Shown here: positions 24,101 to 36,700 of the stretch, one piece after another
Layout of the letters: each line of letters starts with the position of its first letter
Position numbering within the stretch: the stretch's first letter is position 1
Assembly (NCBI GenBank): GCA_963971405.1
Contig: OZ020486.1
Coordinates: 35,239,419 to 35,303,418 of the forward strand
Source: Psococerastis gibbosa
Lineage: Eukaryota; Arthropoda; Insecta; Psocodea; Psocidae
Direction of reading: 5' to 3'
Length of the DNA stretch: 64,000 nt
Position numbers and translations under genes: made by a program
Notes under the pieces: generated by a model
The model's input: the letters and a program-made list of their open reading frames with translations, nothing else
Database searches by the model: none
What the model was told of the DNA's origin: nothing

Positions 24101-27100
24101 TCCCTTTATTAGACTCCAACCGTGAAAGCCTTCGTTATTATATTGAATTCAAAATGTGTCTTTCGATACAATTTAAGTGTTAATTTATTATTCTACTGTC
24201 AAATCAATAAAACATTGAACCATATTTCCTTTATATATAGGCCTTAATACATTAATTATTTAATTTGATTACATTAGTTATTTATACGAATTTATACGTA
24301 TTTCATACGTATTTATACGAATTGTTATTGCTGCTGGCGTAAGTCAATCATTGAAAGAGAACGAACGGTCTAGCTATAAAATACTTATAATTGACAGAGG
24401 CTGCATCATAGCTTTAAAACTGTTTCCATGAGCGCCTTCCTTTTTTCTGGTACCGGCTGTATTATCTTGTACATCTTGCGCTTTGATGGCATAATTTTGT
24501 TTGCGTAAATAGGAACTCTCCACAACCGTCTAAGTAGCCAATACAATGAGGCAGCTCGTGAATTTTTGCATTGACGATTTCTCTTCTTTCCTCTTCAATT
24601 GGCCAATGCAAAACTCCCATGAAAATGTTAAACCGCACATTTCGTCATGGACTCGTGGCTCGGAAGCACGTTGGTCCACCACTCCTTAGATTTAGGGACA
24701 GACCCAATGCAAAAGCGTACGCTATAGGCCTACCGTAATGACATGACCACAGAAATATCGTCGATGGCTTAACTTAGTATTTCTTCCTCCTCTTCAAAAT
24801 TCTCGCACATCATTGCATTGCATTTTTCTGCGAGGAAGTTGATGGCTTTCAACGTATTTCCTAATTTAGGCATAGGTAGGTAGGTAATGAAAAATAAGTT
24901 TAAACTTAAAGTGAAAAAAACACCTGCTAAAATCAAAAACAAATTACACGGCTAAAAACAGAAACAAAAACAAACTGACAAAAAGACAAGAACGTAGCGC
25001 CCACACCTGTTGGTAGTTCCTTGTAGTATACAGTTTCAATTTTTACTCCACAGAATGCGCCTTAAAAACTTTTTCTATTTCTACGGTTGTACGGAGGTAT
25101 CCTCACTCTGAGCTATTTTTCGATTTTTCTATTTCTACGTTCTACCAACAGAGTGAATCCCCCTACTGCAACTGTTGGAAGCTGGTGACTGAGAGGACTA
25201 GTAAGGCGCTTATTCCACCGACGTCAATAGTTCACTATTGTCGTGTTTGACGTGGTAGCAGACATTAAAGACAGTATAAAAATGTCTGCTACCACGTCAA
25301 TATCAGCAATATTTTTACTATTGACGTCGGTGGAATAAGCGCCTAAAGTACTCTATTCACTATTAAACGGGGATGACGCACTTTACCCAACAGCGATGTT
25401 GAGTATGAGCATTGTGAATGGACTGCTTCATATTAGCTCAGATTGCCTGGGGGACATTATGCAATAACACTGTGGTGCCCCAGTCTGAGCGTAAGTAAGA
25501 GTGGACAAACGTAACATTACCTGATCTTTGAAAATAATAAGTCCAAGGTTGTATACATTATCCACGTCGTTCTGCTGAACGTACACGCGGTCCATGTACA
25601 TGAGAATATCTCTGATCATGACCATTGATGTTTGGTGCTCGTTCCACGCTGTGTTTAATGTCGTTAAAAAACTGTTGTGGAGGGCTTCAAGAACATCCTC
25701 TCGAACCTGTCACAGATTAAAACGTACTTACTTACTTCGCGTGTCCCAGGAGATACACATTTAACGGGTTGTTATTGGATTAAAATATAACAGCTTTTCA
25801 TTTTTATTTAATTTACAAATCAATTTTAAGGTCTTCGATGGCATAGTGGTAGCTTGTTCGAACTTGTGTGAGTCTCTACACACCATGCGATTGGAAACCA
25901 GTCGTAACTCATCGCAGGTATTACCTACAGAGGCGGCTGAAGAGGTTTTTCGGATACATTCATTGAATCGTTTGTATGCAAATAATCTCTTTTTAAAAGA
26001 AAAGAAAAAAAAGGTACTAAAGATTTAGTCCATCCAGAGTTCATACATTTATTATCATTTTTTATTGTGTTTTTTTAATACGGTATTTTTTATTTTTGGA
26101 TAGACTAATATCCTCGTAACATAAACCAATGTATTTTATTTTATATCATCTGGAGCTGACCTTACTTTCTAGCTGCAAAGGATTGTCACAGATAATTAGG
26201 AAAAAATGTTAAATATTTCAGCCTTATTTTTAAACTAAATCCACATTGAAATAAACTTTTAGAGGGAAATTAGGCAACTTTCTGCTTGAACGACTAATGC
26301 ATATGACAGAAATGTAGGAAGTTGTTGGTTTTGAAGATGAAGATCATTTTGTGTGGCACTTTAAACCATCAACTATACCTTTGACTGAAGATGCTGAGTG
26401 ACAACTTCTTTAAGGCCTGTGTAAAGCCTTTCCCCATGCTTGTGAAGAACCATTGTATACGCATTTCTGTAAAGCTCTTCAAAACTTAATCCAGAGTTGT
26501 TTTTCTTCTGGATTTCTTGAATGGCATTTTTCAACAGTTCCCAAATGCTTTCTACATACTTTTCATCCATTGTCATCTGAAACAAAATTAACAATTATAT
26601 AATACATATCGTCGCTGATACTGCAAAATGTCCCATGTGAAAACAACGTGCTACTTGATTTTAATAACGTAAGCTCATTTCATTAAATTGTCAACGCTGT
26701 TGTTGACTTAGGGGACGACACTTTAGGAAAAAGCTGTTCTATGCTTTGCTTACGGGCTTTTTTCGTGCCAAATTTCCTTACAATGTCCTTATCCTACTCT
26801 TAAGTTAATAACAAATGTCGGCAAGGTACTATAATAAAAAATATTGTTGTTATCCTTTGATATACTTGTCAAAAAGAAAGCCAGAATACAAATTTTCAAA
26901 CACAAATTCCAGAAATACGAGAGTCAATTAATGTAAATAATTACCGCGGAGAGACGGTATTCACCAATACCATTATTTATAAAAGGGTTTTCCATCATTG
27001 TCATAAGTACCATTAGTTATTGTCAAACTCAGAAATTTAAATCACCTGGCCAAAAAATAAAACACTGTTGACATTGCATAAAATGATATATAAACTTAAG

Positions 27101-30100
27101 AACGTCAGAAGTGCACTATTAGAAAATGTTTCACTTCTTTTACTGTATCATTCTAAAATCTAACGTGTTTGGCATGTTGAGTTGAAAAAGAGCAGTAATG
27201 GGAACATATTTAAGTTTTGTCGTCAATTAACTAACACTAACAAAGCAGTCAAATTTTAATTTAATATGGAAATTAGGCTATGTATAATTGAAAGCGTTTT
27301 AATTAGTTTATTAATCACTACTGACTACGTTCTGCACAGATTTCAAGCAAACCTAAGAAATTGTCAGTTTACATTTGTTTTTAACTTGAATGTCACATAC
27401 ACATAAAAAGAAATCGTTCAAAATGAAGTAAGAGGAAATGATTATTTTTAATTATCTTGTTTACTGGAGTTTTTCAGACTTGTCAGAAAGGCCAGAAACT
27501 GGCAATGACGTTGAGACATTGCACCGTGGTCAGATTTCTGCTCTGAGTGGCCAACATTATTTTTTCCTTTTCCTTTATTTGAACGAAGATGCTGCAGCCT
27601 CCCCCCCCCCCTAAATTTTTAACTTTAAACTAGATATAGAATTGAACTTCCCATTTGTGCGATATTATGAGGCTCTACCCCCCACTCCAAGAGCTTGAAG
27701 ACTACCTCGCTGGAACTTCAAGAAGGCGAAATGGCCATGGCCGAACGCAGCCTCAGTGTAAACCTCGCCACCGATAACGTTGACATCTCTCTGAAGAATG
27801 TTACTACAGTTATATGAGATTGTGCCTTTGCACACATACCACGGGGGCAAGTCCGAAAACACAGACCTCTCTGGAACACCAGGCTAGCTGAGCTGAAGAA
27901 GGCAAGAAACAAAGCTCGCAAGAAAGTTGAGAGTACAGGGCGGCTCGAAGACTGCGTCAATCTCAGAAAGACACAAGCTGAGCTACAAAAAGAACTACTT
28001 CAGAGTAAGAGATCCAAATATCAATCGTTTGTGAGTCAGCTCGATGCGAGAAAAGATGGCATAAAGGCACATCGCTTTCTATCTTCCCTAAACAATCAAA
28101 AGGTTTTAAAACCCCGTAAGCCTGTGACAAGTATTACGCAAAAACTACCTTCCTTAAAATTGACCGCTCAGCCAGAAAAAGCGCAAAAAAACCAAATCCC
28201 TCCTGGCTGCCTAAATTGGTGCGACGAAGAAGACCTAAACAGCTTATTTACCATTGCCGAACTGCAGCATGCCTCTTCTCTGCTGAAGAAAGGAAAATCT
28301 GCAGGACCAAACGCATTGTTTCCAGAAATGATTATACATCTCGGGCCTCAAGCGAAGATGACTCTCCTGACGTTAATAATCTCACCTGGGTAAAGTATAT
28401 ACCATCAGCCTGGAGGAAAGCTGAAATCTTACCATTACTGAAAGAAGACAAGGATGGCACCCACTTGCAAAGCTATCGTCCCATATCACTCACTAGCGTG
28501 CTGTCAAAGCTCGCCGAAAGAATGGTGCTACGGCGCCTGAACAACCACCTAGACAGATATAAAGTACTCAACGATAACCAAGCAGCCTTCAGAAAATCGA
28601 GAAGCACTATGGACCAAGTAGTAAAACTCACTCAGGCCACAAAGGATGCCTCCCAAAGAAAGATCCACTGTCGCAGTCTATACCGCAACAGGAGCAAGAT
28701 ACTTCTGTAAACTATTTGAAGAATCAGTTCCGGTTGGTGTCCCTGGCAGCAACTTCGATGGAGAGGTAGCTGCCCTTCTTGCTGCAAGTAAAAGGCTAGA
28801 CCGGTTGTGTTCCTTGTTGACTCACAGGCAGCGATCACAGCGGTATGCACCAACTCTACTAAAGAATGTTTGAGGACGATAGAATGTAGGGGAGTTCTAG
28901 CCAGTTTAAAATCTTCAGGATGGACAGTTTCTGTCCAATGGATACCGAGCCACGTGGGAATAGCCGGGAACGCAAAGGCAAACCTGCTAGCTAAGATAGC
29001 CACAAGTGCAGCGAATTCGGCAGTCCCTCTAACACTAAATAGTGCGAAGAAGGTTATTAACAGCGCAATAACCAGAAGACATAAGAACGCTCTATCAAGC
29101 AGCGCAACAGGACAGCCATGGGAAACTTTAGTAAAAGATCCCTTACCACAAGACCTACCAAGAGCCACTTCTGTCGCTCGTTTTCGCTGCATAACTGGCC
29201 ACGACTACCTGCAGGCTCACCTGCTTCGCCTAGGCCTGGCTGCTTCAGACCAATACCCACTCTGCCTCAGCGGACGTATGGATGCTGCCCACCTTCTAAC
29301 ATGCCAAGCAATCCAGAGCCCTAACAAAGACATCTCATCACTTTACTGGCAGGCGCGGCACCAGATGGCGCTAACGCCAAGAGTGGGCGCTGGATAAAGT
29401 AAAGTACTACATACTAAAGGATCACAGTTCATTCATGAAACATAGGTACCGGGTATGTATCGACTGTGCGTTCTTGAAGCAGAGGACTACAGTGTATGGC
29501 ACCAATGCTAGTGGCCGACCAAGGATAGCATACGAAGAAGAACTTAAGCAAAATATGAATGTCATGTATCAGAGTAGAAGCTTTTAATAATACCCAAGCA
29601 TAGGTTTGCCCGTCCTGCAGTGGTGGCCGTGATGGGCACCAAGAAGATGAGATGCAAAAGAACTGCCAGAGCTTCAGTGTTATTAGGTAATTCAGTTCAA
29701 TATTTAGTATAGGTCATTGCTCGAAATATTATCAGTAAATTTGTTATGAAGGGCATTAAAATATATGCTTTATATCAGAACCACAGAAATAAGAAATACG
29801 ATAATTCTAAGGATAAAATAGTCAACCGCAAGACAATGCTTGAAGTGCGGCAGCAGCCGCAGCACATTGGAGGCTATTGACTCTAGCCTACTAATTACCA
29901 TAAAACATTTAACAATATTTTCTACTTACCAAGTCATTTATTCACAAGCTGCTAAAATTTTTATTGAACAATTCGTCAAATAAAATGAATGTTGGCTAAT
30001 TATTGAGTTATAAATGATAAAGGATGAGAATATAATGTATTCTCGCCATTTTCCTTCTTATTGGCCAGTGATAGGCTATTTCACTCTACGTTTTCAACAA

Positions 30101-30220
30101 AGAAAGAATAATCAAAAATATTATTGGAAAATGCTATTGAATTATAATGGAGCTGTAAATACTCACAGGAAATGCCCTTATCCTCATCTTGCCCTCTTTC
30201 TTGGGCATTGCACTTTTCAT
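12106..30220 (-). CDS. CUL3: Cullin-3, complete, 12 coding exons
   Basis: Scaffold of CRL3 ubiquitin ligases. It binds BTB-domain substrate adaptors through its N-terminal cullin repeats and RBX1 through its C-terminal part. Exons, 5' to 3': 30220-30167, 26576-26379, 25706-25521, 22574-22371, 20973-20599, 20439-20092, 19456-19349, 18148-18024, 17525-17312, 14903-14595, 13971-13844, 12130-12106. All borders are GT/AG, phases agree, and the sum is 2274 nt or 757 aa, against 768 in human. The first exon gives [12 protein letters not shown] joined to [12 protein letters not shown] as in other CUL3 proteins. The last exon is only 25 nt and supplies RKCYSYVA and the stop after a 1.7-kb intron. The neddylation site lies in RIMKARKK, with the lysine at about residue 701. 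The start ATG at 30218-30220 is a choice; in-frame ATGs at 30206-30208 and 30185-30187 are alternatives. Introns are full of LINE tails and foldbacks. Very sure of identity. Confidence 0.96.
13065..13562. mobile_element. Large palindrome (foldback), CUL3 last intron
   Basis: TAGGCCTGGCATACACGTAA at the left is mirrored near 13540-13560. Arms of about 240 bp meet near 13318 and include AAGCGATCGCATCATCATGT, ACCTGCGCAGGT motifs and GTGTGTGGTGACACC. Both strands show the same open frame ([20 protein letters not shown]) simply because of the symmetry. No domain is recognisable. It lies in the 1.7-kb intron before the 25-nt terminal exon. Confidence 0.85.
15016..16188. mobile_element. GGCG-family foldback, split by a LINE
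   Basis: The left end TAAGGCGCATATTCCACATA and right end GACGTAGGTGGAATAAGCGC (ending GCGCCTTA at 16188) are mirrored. The left inner part shares GATCAATGATCGTAGAGTAA and GGCGCCATGGAATATGTTAA with the inner element of the nested copies. A LINE (15200-15879) interrupts it. It lies in CUL3 intron 10 (14904-17311). Confidence 0.75.
15200..15879 (+). mobile_element. 5'-truncated LINE with RNase H domain
   Basis: An open frame of about 190 codons (to 15777) begins inside an RNase H domain: [20 protein letters not shown] contains the conserved HxGxxGNExAD-type motif. A zinc-knuckle-like [20 protein letters not shown] follows. The 3' UTR ends in CACACAGGTAACACCTG, TAAT repeats and an A-rich tail. 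AATAGATTGTTT at 15188-15199 recurs at 15880-15891, a 12-bp target-site duplication. A second copy with the same 3' end is at 37730-38488. RNase H places it in the I/LOA/R1-like group of non-LTR elements. The frame is intact but lacks reverse transcriptase, so it cannot move itself. Confidence 0.9.
16740..16890 (+). mobile_element. Putative LINE 3' tail with TAAG repeats
   Basis: A GC-richer stretch decodes as [17 protein letters not shown] and then a stop, followed by TAAGTAAG-type repeats. The tail resembles those of the fragments at 17575 and 19089, but the protein end differs, so the family is uncertain. Confidence 0.4.
17575..17790 (+). mobile_element. LINE C-terminal fragment
   Basis: Decodes as [17 protein letters not shown] followed by [18 protein letters not shown] and a stop: a zinc-knuckle-like C-terminus shared with 19089-19303 and 29397. 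It sits in CUL3 intron 8 (17526-18023), about 50 bp from exon 17525-17312. It is a dead 5'-truncated insertion in antisense orientation to CUL3. Confidence 0.75.
19089..19303 (+). mobile_element. LINE tail with 14-bp target duplication
   Basis: Decodes as [20 protein letters not shown] and ends [18 protein letters not shown], a stop and TAAGTAAGTA. ACCAACAAACACGC at 19075-19088 recurs at 19304-19317, an exact 14-bp target-site duplication, so the insertion is young and only about 215 bp long. It ends about 46 bp from CUL3 exon 19349-19456, which remains intact. Confidence 0.9.
21056..21278. mobile_element. GGCG-family foldback MITE, long arms
   Basis: The ends GGCAGCTATTCTATCGACGT and ACGTCAGTGGAATAGCCGCC are mirrored. 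The arms carry CATGACGTGGTAGCAGACAT and TCATTAATAAGTCTCTGCCA and their reverse complements. Present in the CUL3 intron 20974-22370. Confidence 0.8.
23117..25165. mobile_element. Defective DNA transposon, possibly PIF/Harbinger
   Basis: TAGGGGGATTCACTCTGTTG at 23117 is mirrored by CAACAGAGTGAATCCCCCTA ending at 25165, and the repeat continues through TAGAACGTAGAAATAGAA. Near the left end, ATG at 23309 opens a short frame with [18 protein letters not shown], like the Myb/SANT-type second protein of Harbinger elements. On the minus strand at about 24520-24600, [10 protein letters not shown] resembles the D-containing block of Harbinger transposases. Both frames are broken. It lies in the CUL3 intron 22575-25520. 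A fragment near 23840-24100 (CGAAACG motif) may be a further insertion. Confidence 0.55.
25202..25346. mobile_element. GGCG-family foldback MITE
   Basis: TAAGGCGCTTATTCCACCGA is mirrored by TCGGTGGAATAAGCGCCTAA, with TAA flanking both ends as a direct repeat. The arms hold CGTCAATAGT. The core is TTGACGTGGTAGCAGACATT with its mirror AATGTCTGCTACCACGTCAA-like block. It sits in CUL3 intron 3, about 175 bp from exon 25521-25706. Confidence 0.85.
27650..29410 (+). mobile_element. LINE with RT core deleted, CUL3 intron 1
   Basis: The first part decodes as a linker ([20 protein letters not shown]) and the N-terminal reverse transcriptase region: [54 protein letters not shown] and [17 protein letters not shown] frameshift occurs near 28390. 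At about 28660 the frame jumps to an RNase H start ([17 protein letters not shown]), then [20 protein letters not shown], and it ends [17 protein letters not shown] at 29397. The catalytic YxDD palm region is absent. The shared C-terminus ties it to 17575 and 19089. It is inactive. Confidence 0.85.
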
Positions 30221-30773
30221 TTTGGAGCTTCTTGAAACAAGTAGCACAGCTGGCTTTTATGCTTCAATTCCAATAGAGCACATAACAATCTAAACCCTGG
30301 AGTTAATGAAATTGTCTTCAATGCGTATAACTTAAAATCTAGCTGATAAACTCAAATAATTTTAGTCAAGTTGTAACATAACATTTACGAGCAAAAATTT
30401 TCAAAATATGAACACTTTGTTCGGCCATTTGTAATTTTGCATTAACTAAAATGAGACGTAGGAGCTGCTGAGATATTTTATAAATTTTACAGATGTCATC
30501 AGTTCGTATGCAAAAATAAAATATAAAAAATAGATATTTATAGATGACTTTCAATTTTCACCTTCCAAGCATTTTTTTTTAAATTTTTTTTATTATTATT
30601 TTTTGTGCAGCAAACGTCATACTTTTATATTGTTGCTATGGCAACTGATTGAGTGATTGTATACAAATACACTGTCACCACCCGAGCATATTCATGACAT
30701 TATTCAATAGCTGTACCGTTGAATGTGACTATTTTACTTTGAAAGCAAATTACCATTTATTGCCTCAATAGCA
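30221..30773. promoter_or_regulatory. Shared CUL3/IFT81 promoter interval
   Basis: The start codons of CUL3 (minus, 30220) and IFT81 (plus, 30774) are 553 bp apart and face away from each other, so both promoters must lie here unless unseen 5' UTR exons exist. The interval is AT-rich, without an obvious TATA box at either side. No element ends interrupt it. Confidence 0.6.
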
Positions 30774-33700
30774 ATGGACGGAGAATCCTTGAAAACTGTT
30801 ATTGCTGAGCTTAATAAAATATTGCACAAGAACCTGACGCTGATATCATTTGATCTACTTTCTCCCGAGCAGATATTGCAGGTAAGTTATTAACAGGTGC
30901 ATTAGAGTTAAATATTACGAAGGATTATTAAAAATGTTATCTTAAACAAGTGCAAATATTGGCGATTAGTAGTAAAGTAACTCATGTCCGCCTAGTTGAA
31001 TGATCAGAAGTAAGAGTTATTAATTCAATATATTACAACATATGAACAACACGAGTCTGTCATTGGGTTTCCAGACAATGTAGGCTAGGCTATACGGAAC
31101 AAATATTCTTAACACCAAGGAATACAAGCAATAATAGAATTCATTTTCTAAATCCCCTTCCTAATGATACAAAAAGCTTTTAACACACCTTACTTTAAAA
31201 TTTAAATGCTTTCCATTTCATTAAAGACTTTGTCAACACATTTTTATTAATTTTCCTCGTTTTCACATGCAAAAATTTATCAAGACGGACATTACAGATT
31301 TCCTGTTATGTGATATTTGTTATCAATATCCTTTGTTCGGGTACCTACTTGTTACACTTACATCACTGTTAACCGAAAATTGCACCGGTTGATAAGATGG
31401 CCTAGTTCTACTACCCTAACCAGCTCAAGTTCGGACACTTGAATTTTTGTATCACTTATTTTACAAAATATATTTTTCTTAAATTGCGACAGATTAATTT
31501 TTGTTCGACTATAATACATTAAAATATGGACCATTAGGTGGATTTTGAAGAAAATAGTTTTAAAATCTATGGAAGCATAACCTCAGGGATAATATTTGTT
31601 TTCACCCTTGCAAGGACTATGAAAATGATCCATTTCCCAGGACCTGTTTTTTTCGTTTAAAACAAAACATCAAAAAGTTGAAAACAATTTCATTTTAATA
31701 ATAATAGTTGAAAAATTTTCAATAACAAATTTTTTTTGTGATGTGGCGAGAGGAATCGCGTTATCCGCGGATTTACGCGAATGAGTGATAACGCTTTCGT
31801 AACTTGGGAAAGGAGTACGGAACATAGCTGCCGGATCATCAACACCTGGATCATTTTCAGAGTCCCTGCAGGGGTGGAAACAAATATTATCCCTGAGGTT
31901 ATGCTTCCATAGATTTTAAAAATATTTTCTTCAACAGCTACCTAATGGTCCATATTTTAATAAATTATAGTCGAACAAAATTAATCTGTCATCGCAATTT
32001 AAGAAAAAAAAATTTGTAAAATAAGTTATACAAAAATTCGAGTGTCCGAACTTGAGCTGGTTATGATAGTATATTGCACCGATTTTCATTACAATAGCGT
32101 TAAAAAATTTAACTTAATAATACAGATAAATAAATAAATAAATAAATAAATGTTAACACAATGCAAGTATCAACAAAGAAATATACAATAGCCAATATTA
32201 AAACGTTTTAGTTATTATACTCTACTAAGTCTGTTCAAAAAACTCTTGGATTTCGTAAAATGTCTTTTGAATAAGGAAACCCTTTAAACTTTTTTTGAAG
32301 TCTTGGTTCTTGGCTGACTTTATTAAGTTAGGCAGTTTGTTGTATATGAGCACACCGATGTATTATGACCGCTTACATTCATACCGTCGGGTTCTGTGTT
32401 GAATGGAAACCAAGTTTGTCCTTGATCTCGTTCCATGATTGTGGACATGAATGTCATTCATGAACGAGCGTACAAGATCATCAGGGGGTCGCCCGAACCC
32501 ATTTCCTCAACTCGCCCGGTAATTTCCTTAATTCGATTAAAGACAGATTTTACTTCTTTAGCAGCCCCATAAACTCAGTTTCCATTGACGAAAAAGCCAC
32601 AGTTCTATGCCTAAATACTTTTATTATAAAGTACCTATGCAAATTCGATAAAGAACTGGCTATGTAGTTGCATTGCCCTTGACAGTTCTATGAGTGCCGT
32701 CGAGGTCTAAGTCTGTCGCCAATACATTTACTACTATGCTTAGGTACAGCTTTCCCAGCTAATGGTAAGTTTCTTCTATTTTCAGATTCTATCGGACGTT
32801 ATTTGCTACATTGAAGGCATTGACCTTGTTGATATACGACAAGAAGAATTAGAAACCACAGTTGTGAGAATACTAGAGATGCTGCGAATTTTAAAATACC
32901 GATTAAATGAAAACGTGTCGCCGTAAGTTTATTGCTTTAAAATTATTATCAAACCAGTAAACTGATAACGTGGCAAAATATTCCCACCTATACCGTATCT
33001 TAAAAATAGTTATATTATGCGAACATATAAAAATGGGAGCTGAGTAAGTTTACAACAAACAATTCCATAATAATTTTATTAATTCACAGTTAAAACAATC
33101 TTCATACGACTAAATACTCCAGAACACTGCCAGGTATTTCCGGATCGTACTACCCGAGGACAGAATAGTTCGAACACCTCAAAAATTTCCTACTCCTGTT
33201 AAAAAAATCTTAAGAAATAATATTATAAAGAATATATATATAATACATTGCAGTATTACATCGTATATATAATACTGAAATTAATTAATTTTTATTCAAA
33301 TTATATTTTATTAAAATTAACTTTGATTATAACAGAAATTGGAGGATATGGAGAAAATTGGACTTGGCGGGTTCGTCGAACCCACGATCTACGCCTGAAC
33401 CGCTGGACCACAATCCCATACGCACACCTTCTTCCCTCTGACCTCCGCCACTCAATCCACGGCATCCTTGCACGAAAGCCAAATCCTTCCTGCGGTAAAG
33501 GGGAAAAAAAATAACTGCCCTTGGCCACTTATGTCCTGCTACGTATTTTTAATACCTATAATAATTGTAAAGTCATCATCATTAATCAGCTCCAATTGCC
33601 GGGTGTGGTTTGTAAACCTCATCCACTCAGTCCTGTCTCTCCCTCTGACTGTTCAGTACTTCTTCCGGCATCAGTTCCGCTCTGAGATCGTCCTCAATCT

Positions 33701-36700
33701 GGTTCCTGTATATCATTCTTGCTCTTCCCCGTCTTCATGTTCCATATATTTCTTCCTCCAGGCATTTCCACCTGCTGTAATCCATTCGCTTTAGGGGTCT
33801 GAACCATTGCAGGCAAGCAGGCGCCTTCCCGCTATCCTCCCAACCACTGGCGGAGCGTCGGATAATATAATTGCGAGTGTAATGCTTGCAAATACAATAC
33901 AATATATGTTTCCTTTAAATTATACAATACATGTAAAGTATAAAATAAAATCGTCAGAGTATCGTCAAAATCAGGTAGTTCTGTCATTGTCATTGACCTA
34001 GTGCCTCAGTGACAGTGTAGAAAGCTTTCTCTAAGAGATGGTTTCTAAGCAATTTAGGGAAGTTAGAAGCATTTCTCGCCGCTCTCAGTTCAATCGGGAG
34101 TTTTCTAAGGTAGGCGAAACCTTGTAGTATAGGATCGAGTCGCTCACACTTGGCTGTGCGTGGTGCTGGCCTATTTATATATTTGTATTTATTCAATATT
34201 TATTATATATTTATATTTATTTAAATTTAAAAAGAAAGAGAACACGCATCATTTTATGTGTTGATAACAACATACAATCTTATTTGCTCGCGGCTTCCTA
34301 CAGATTTCAACGAAGCTCTTAATACAATCTAAGGATTTGTTGAGTGTAACGCGGCAACCGCCATTGCCTCCAATAGTTCTTCTATAACTTATCAGTGTTG
34401 TGTGCTTGAATTTACAGGGTTCAATTTAGACAAGGTCTTGTCCAAGGTGACAAAAAAATAATTCATCCCATTTTAGAATGGTTAACAGCAAATGTAGAGG
34501 ACCTAAAGAAAAGAGCCTATCTTGCAAGGTTTCTTGTCAAACTCGAGATCCCACAAGAATTGCTCGCTGATTCGGACATTGCTTTCCTTTACGAACAATA
34601 CGAAACGCAAATTGAAGAGTTCAAAAATGTCCACAAAGAATCTGAGGCACTTAAGGACGCTGTTTTCTCGGTCTCTGAACTACGATCGGATATTTCTGCA
34701 ATGGAAGTAGAGAAAGAAAGCGTAGTTAAGAAAACAGATCGACTAAAGCGCAGGGTGGGTGGTTCTCCAGAATAATAGTAGTCAATATCATGTTGGAACA
34801 TTTTTATTACGCTTTTCTGTTTGTGGTAGACGTAAAATGTGTATGCTGTTGCATTGTTTTATGTTTGACTAAAGTGTGCACGCATTAAGAGGGTAGTCTG
34901 AATGCGCTGCTTTTATGCACAGTAATAATAATATATGTATTGTAATATACGGAAACACAAATTTTGACAATGTTATTAAAAGTGAAATTATAACGGTATA
35001 ACACATGATATTATAACGCATTTTGTAAGGCTTTCCTCCTTATGCCATTTACTGATTCATGGAATATATCTATGTTACACTTCTGGTTAAGAATATTACA
35101 CCATGTTAGCATTCTGTTGAGGCTAAGTTCTTGTAGATAGTTGGTTCTGTACAAATTCATTTAAAATAATGGTAAACTTTGGCGGGATCTAATTCAGCTT
35201 TCTTAATAAACAAATGTACTGTGAGACCAGGAATTATAAGAAATGAAATACTGTTTCGTCCATATTAAGAATGCCAGTATAGTCGTGCATATTGGGTTTT
35301 CTTATTCTTTTAATTGATTCCATATTTGATATTTTTTTTTACAGATTGAAAATGTCCCAGAGCGACAAAAGTTTCTCGAATCTGCTAAGAACCTCCGTCT
35401 AGAAAAGGAAAGGAAACGAGAGCTAGTGGGTCAGGAAGAGAAGCAGCAGTCCCAACTAGCAGCCAACGAGCAGCGCCTTCGACGAATGGTCGTACAGCTT
35501 CAGGAGCTTCGTCAGAACGCAGACCGAACTATTCCCCAGGATCTCCTCAGACAAATTGAAGAAGAATGCAGTGTTAACACGTACCTTGCTCAGCAGAAGT
35601 TGCCGGCGGAGCTGAGGGCTCGCCAAGAAGAAATTGATATGATGGAAAATATCATCAATCAACCTTCTCTCTCACGAGCCCACCTAGACGATATAAACTT
35701 CAAGGTCAGTAATTAACAATTGTTTGTTTCCGGTAAGGTGCCCATTCCATTGACCGGCTAGGGCTATTTCCAAAAACGGTGACGTGGTAGCAGACATTCA
35801 AGACTTTGGTGACGTTTCCACCGACCTCGCATTGCAGAATTGACGGAAATGTTTATTTTCCTCTATACCATAGTTAAAATTGATCAATGATCATACAGTA
35901 AAATCACAAACAAACAAACTAAAATTAAAAAATGGCGTCATGGGATATGTTAAGTACAAACATTTTAATAGATTTCTATAAAAAGAAAAATTCTAATTTC
36001 CGTCAATGTCATTTGCATTCTGCAATGCGAGATCGGTGGAAACGCAACCTAAGTCTTGTATGTCTGCTACCACGTCACTGTTTTTGGAAATAGCCCTAGC
36101 CGGTCAATGGAATGGGCGCCTAACAATTGGTTCAATTAAACATTTTGAATAGGTAAAATCATATTTTACATGATGATTAGTATGCGTTTGGAGATAATGT
36201 TGGACTGGTATAGGCTCAGTGCGTTATCATGTCCTACCATATTCTCCTGCCAACACTGCTGTGTACACTACCAAGTTTGCCGCAGTTTGGAACAGGCTCT
36301 GTTCTGGTGAATTCAACTTGGTATGGCCGTTTGGAGATAATCATTAATAACATTCTATGAGTAACAGATCAATCAGATTATGATTTATGATCAGGGGCGT
36401 AAAGTTGGCGAGGGCAAGATGGCCCCCGACAGCAAAGCCCCCAAAAGGAGCTCATAAGTCATGACATAAAAAATAATCGAGAACTACAATTTCACGGATG
36501 GAATTGAAATAATAATTCTTGAGCATAAGTTAGGCGGCGAGAGGCTGAAGATCTACCGATATATTCATGAATTATGATCGGTAATTGACCAGTTGTATTT
36601 AATGTTTTAGATCTTCTTCTTCAGCCATCGCCCGTCCTAGGCTGGTAGACCGTTTGACGCCGTGCCGCATAGTAGAGCTGGGCCAATACCTCCTGAGTCG

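Noticed and set aside
28632-29192. 186-codon minus-strand frame opposite the LINE
   Set aside because: It is the antisense shadow of the RNase H region; the plus strand carries the recognisable motifs.
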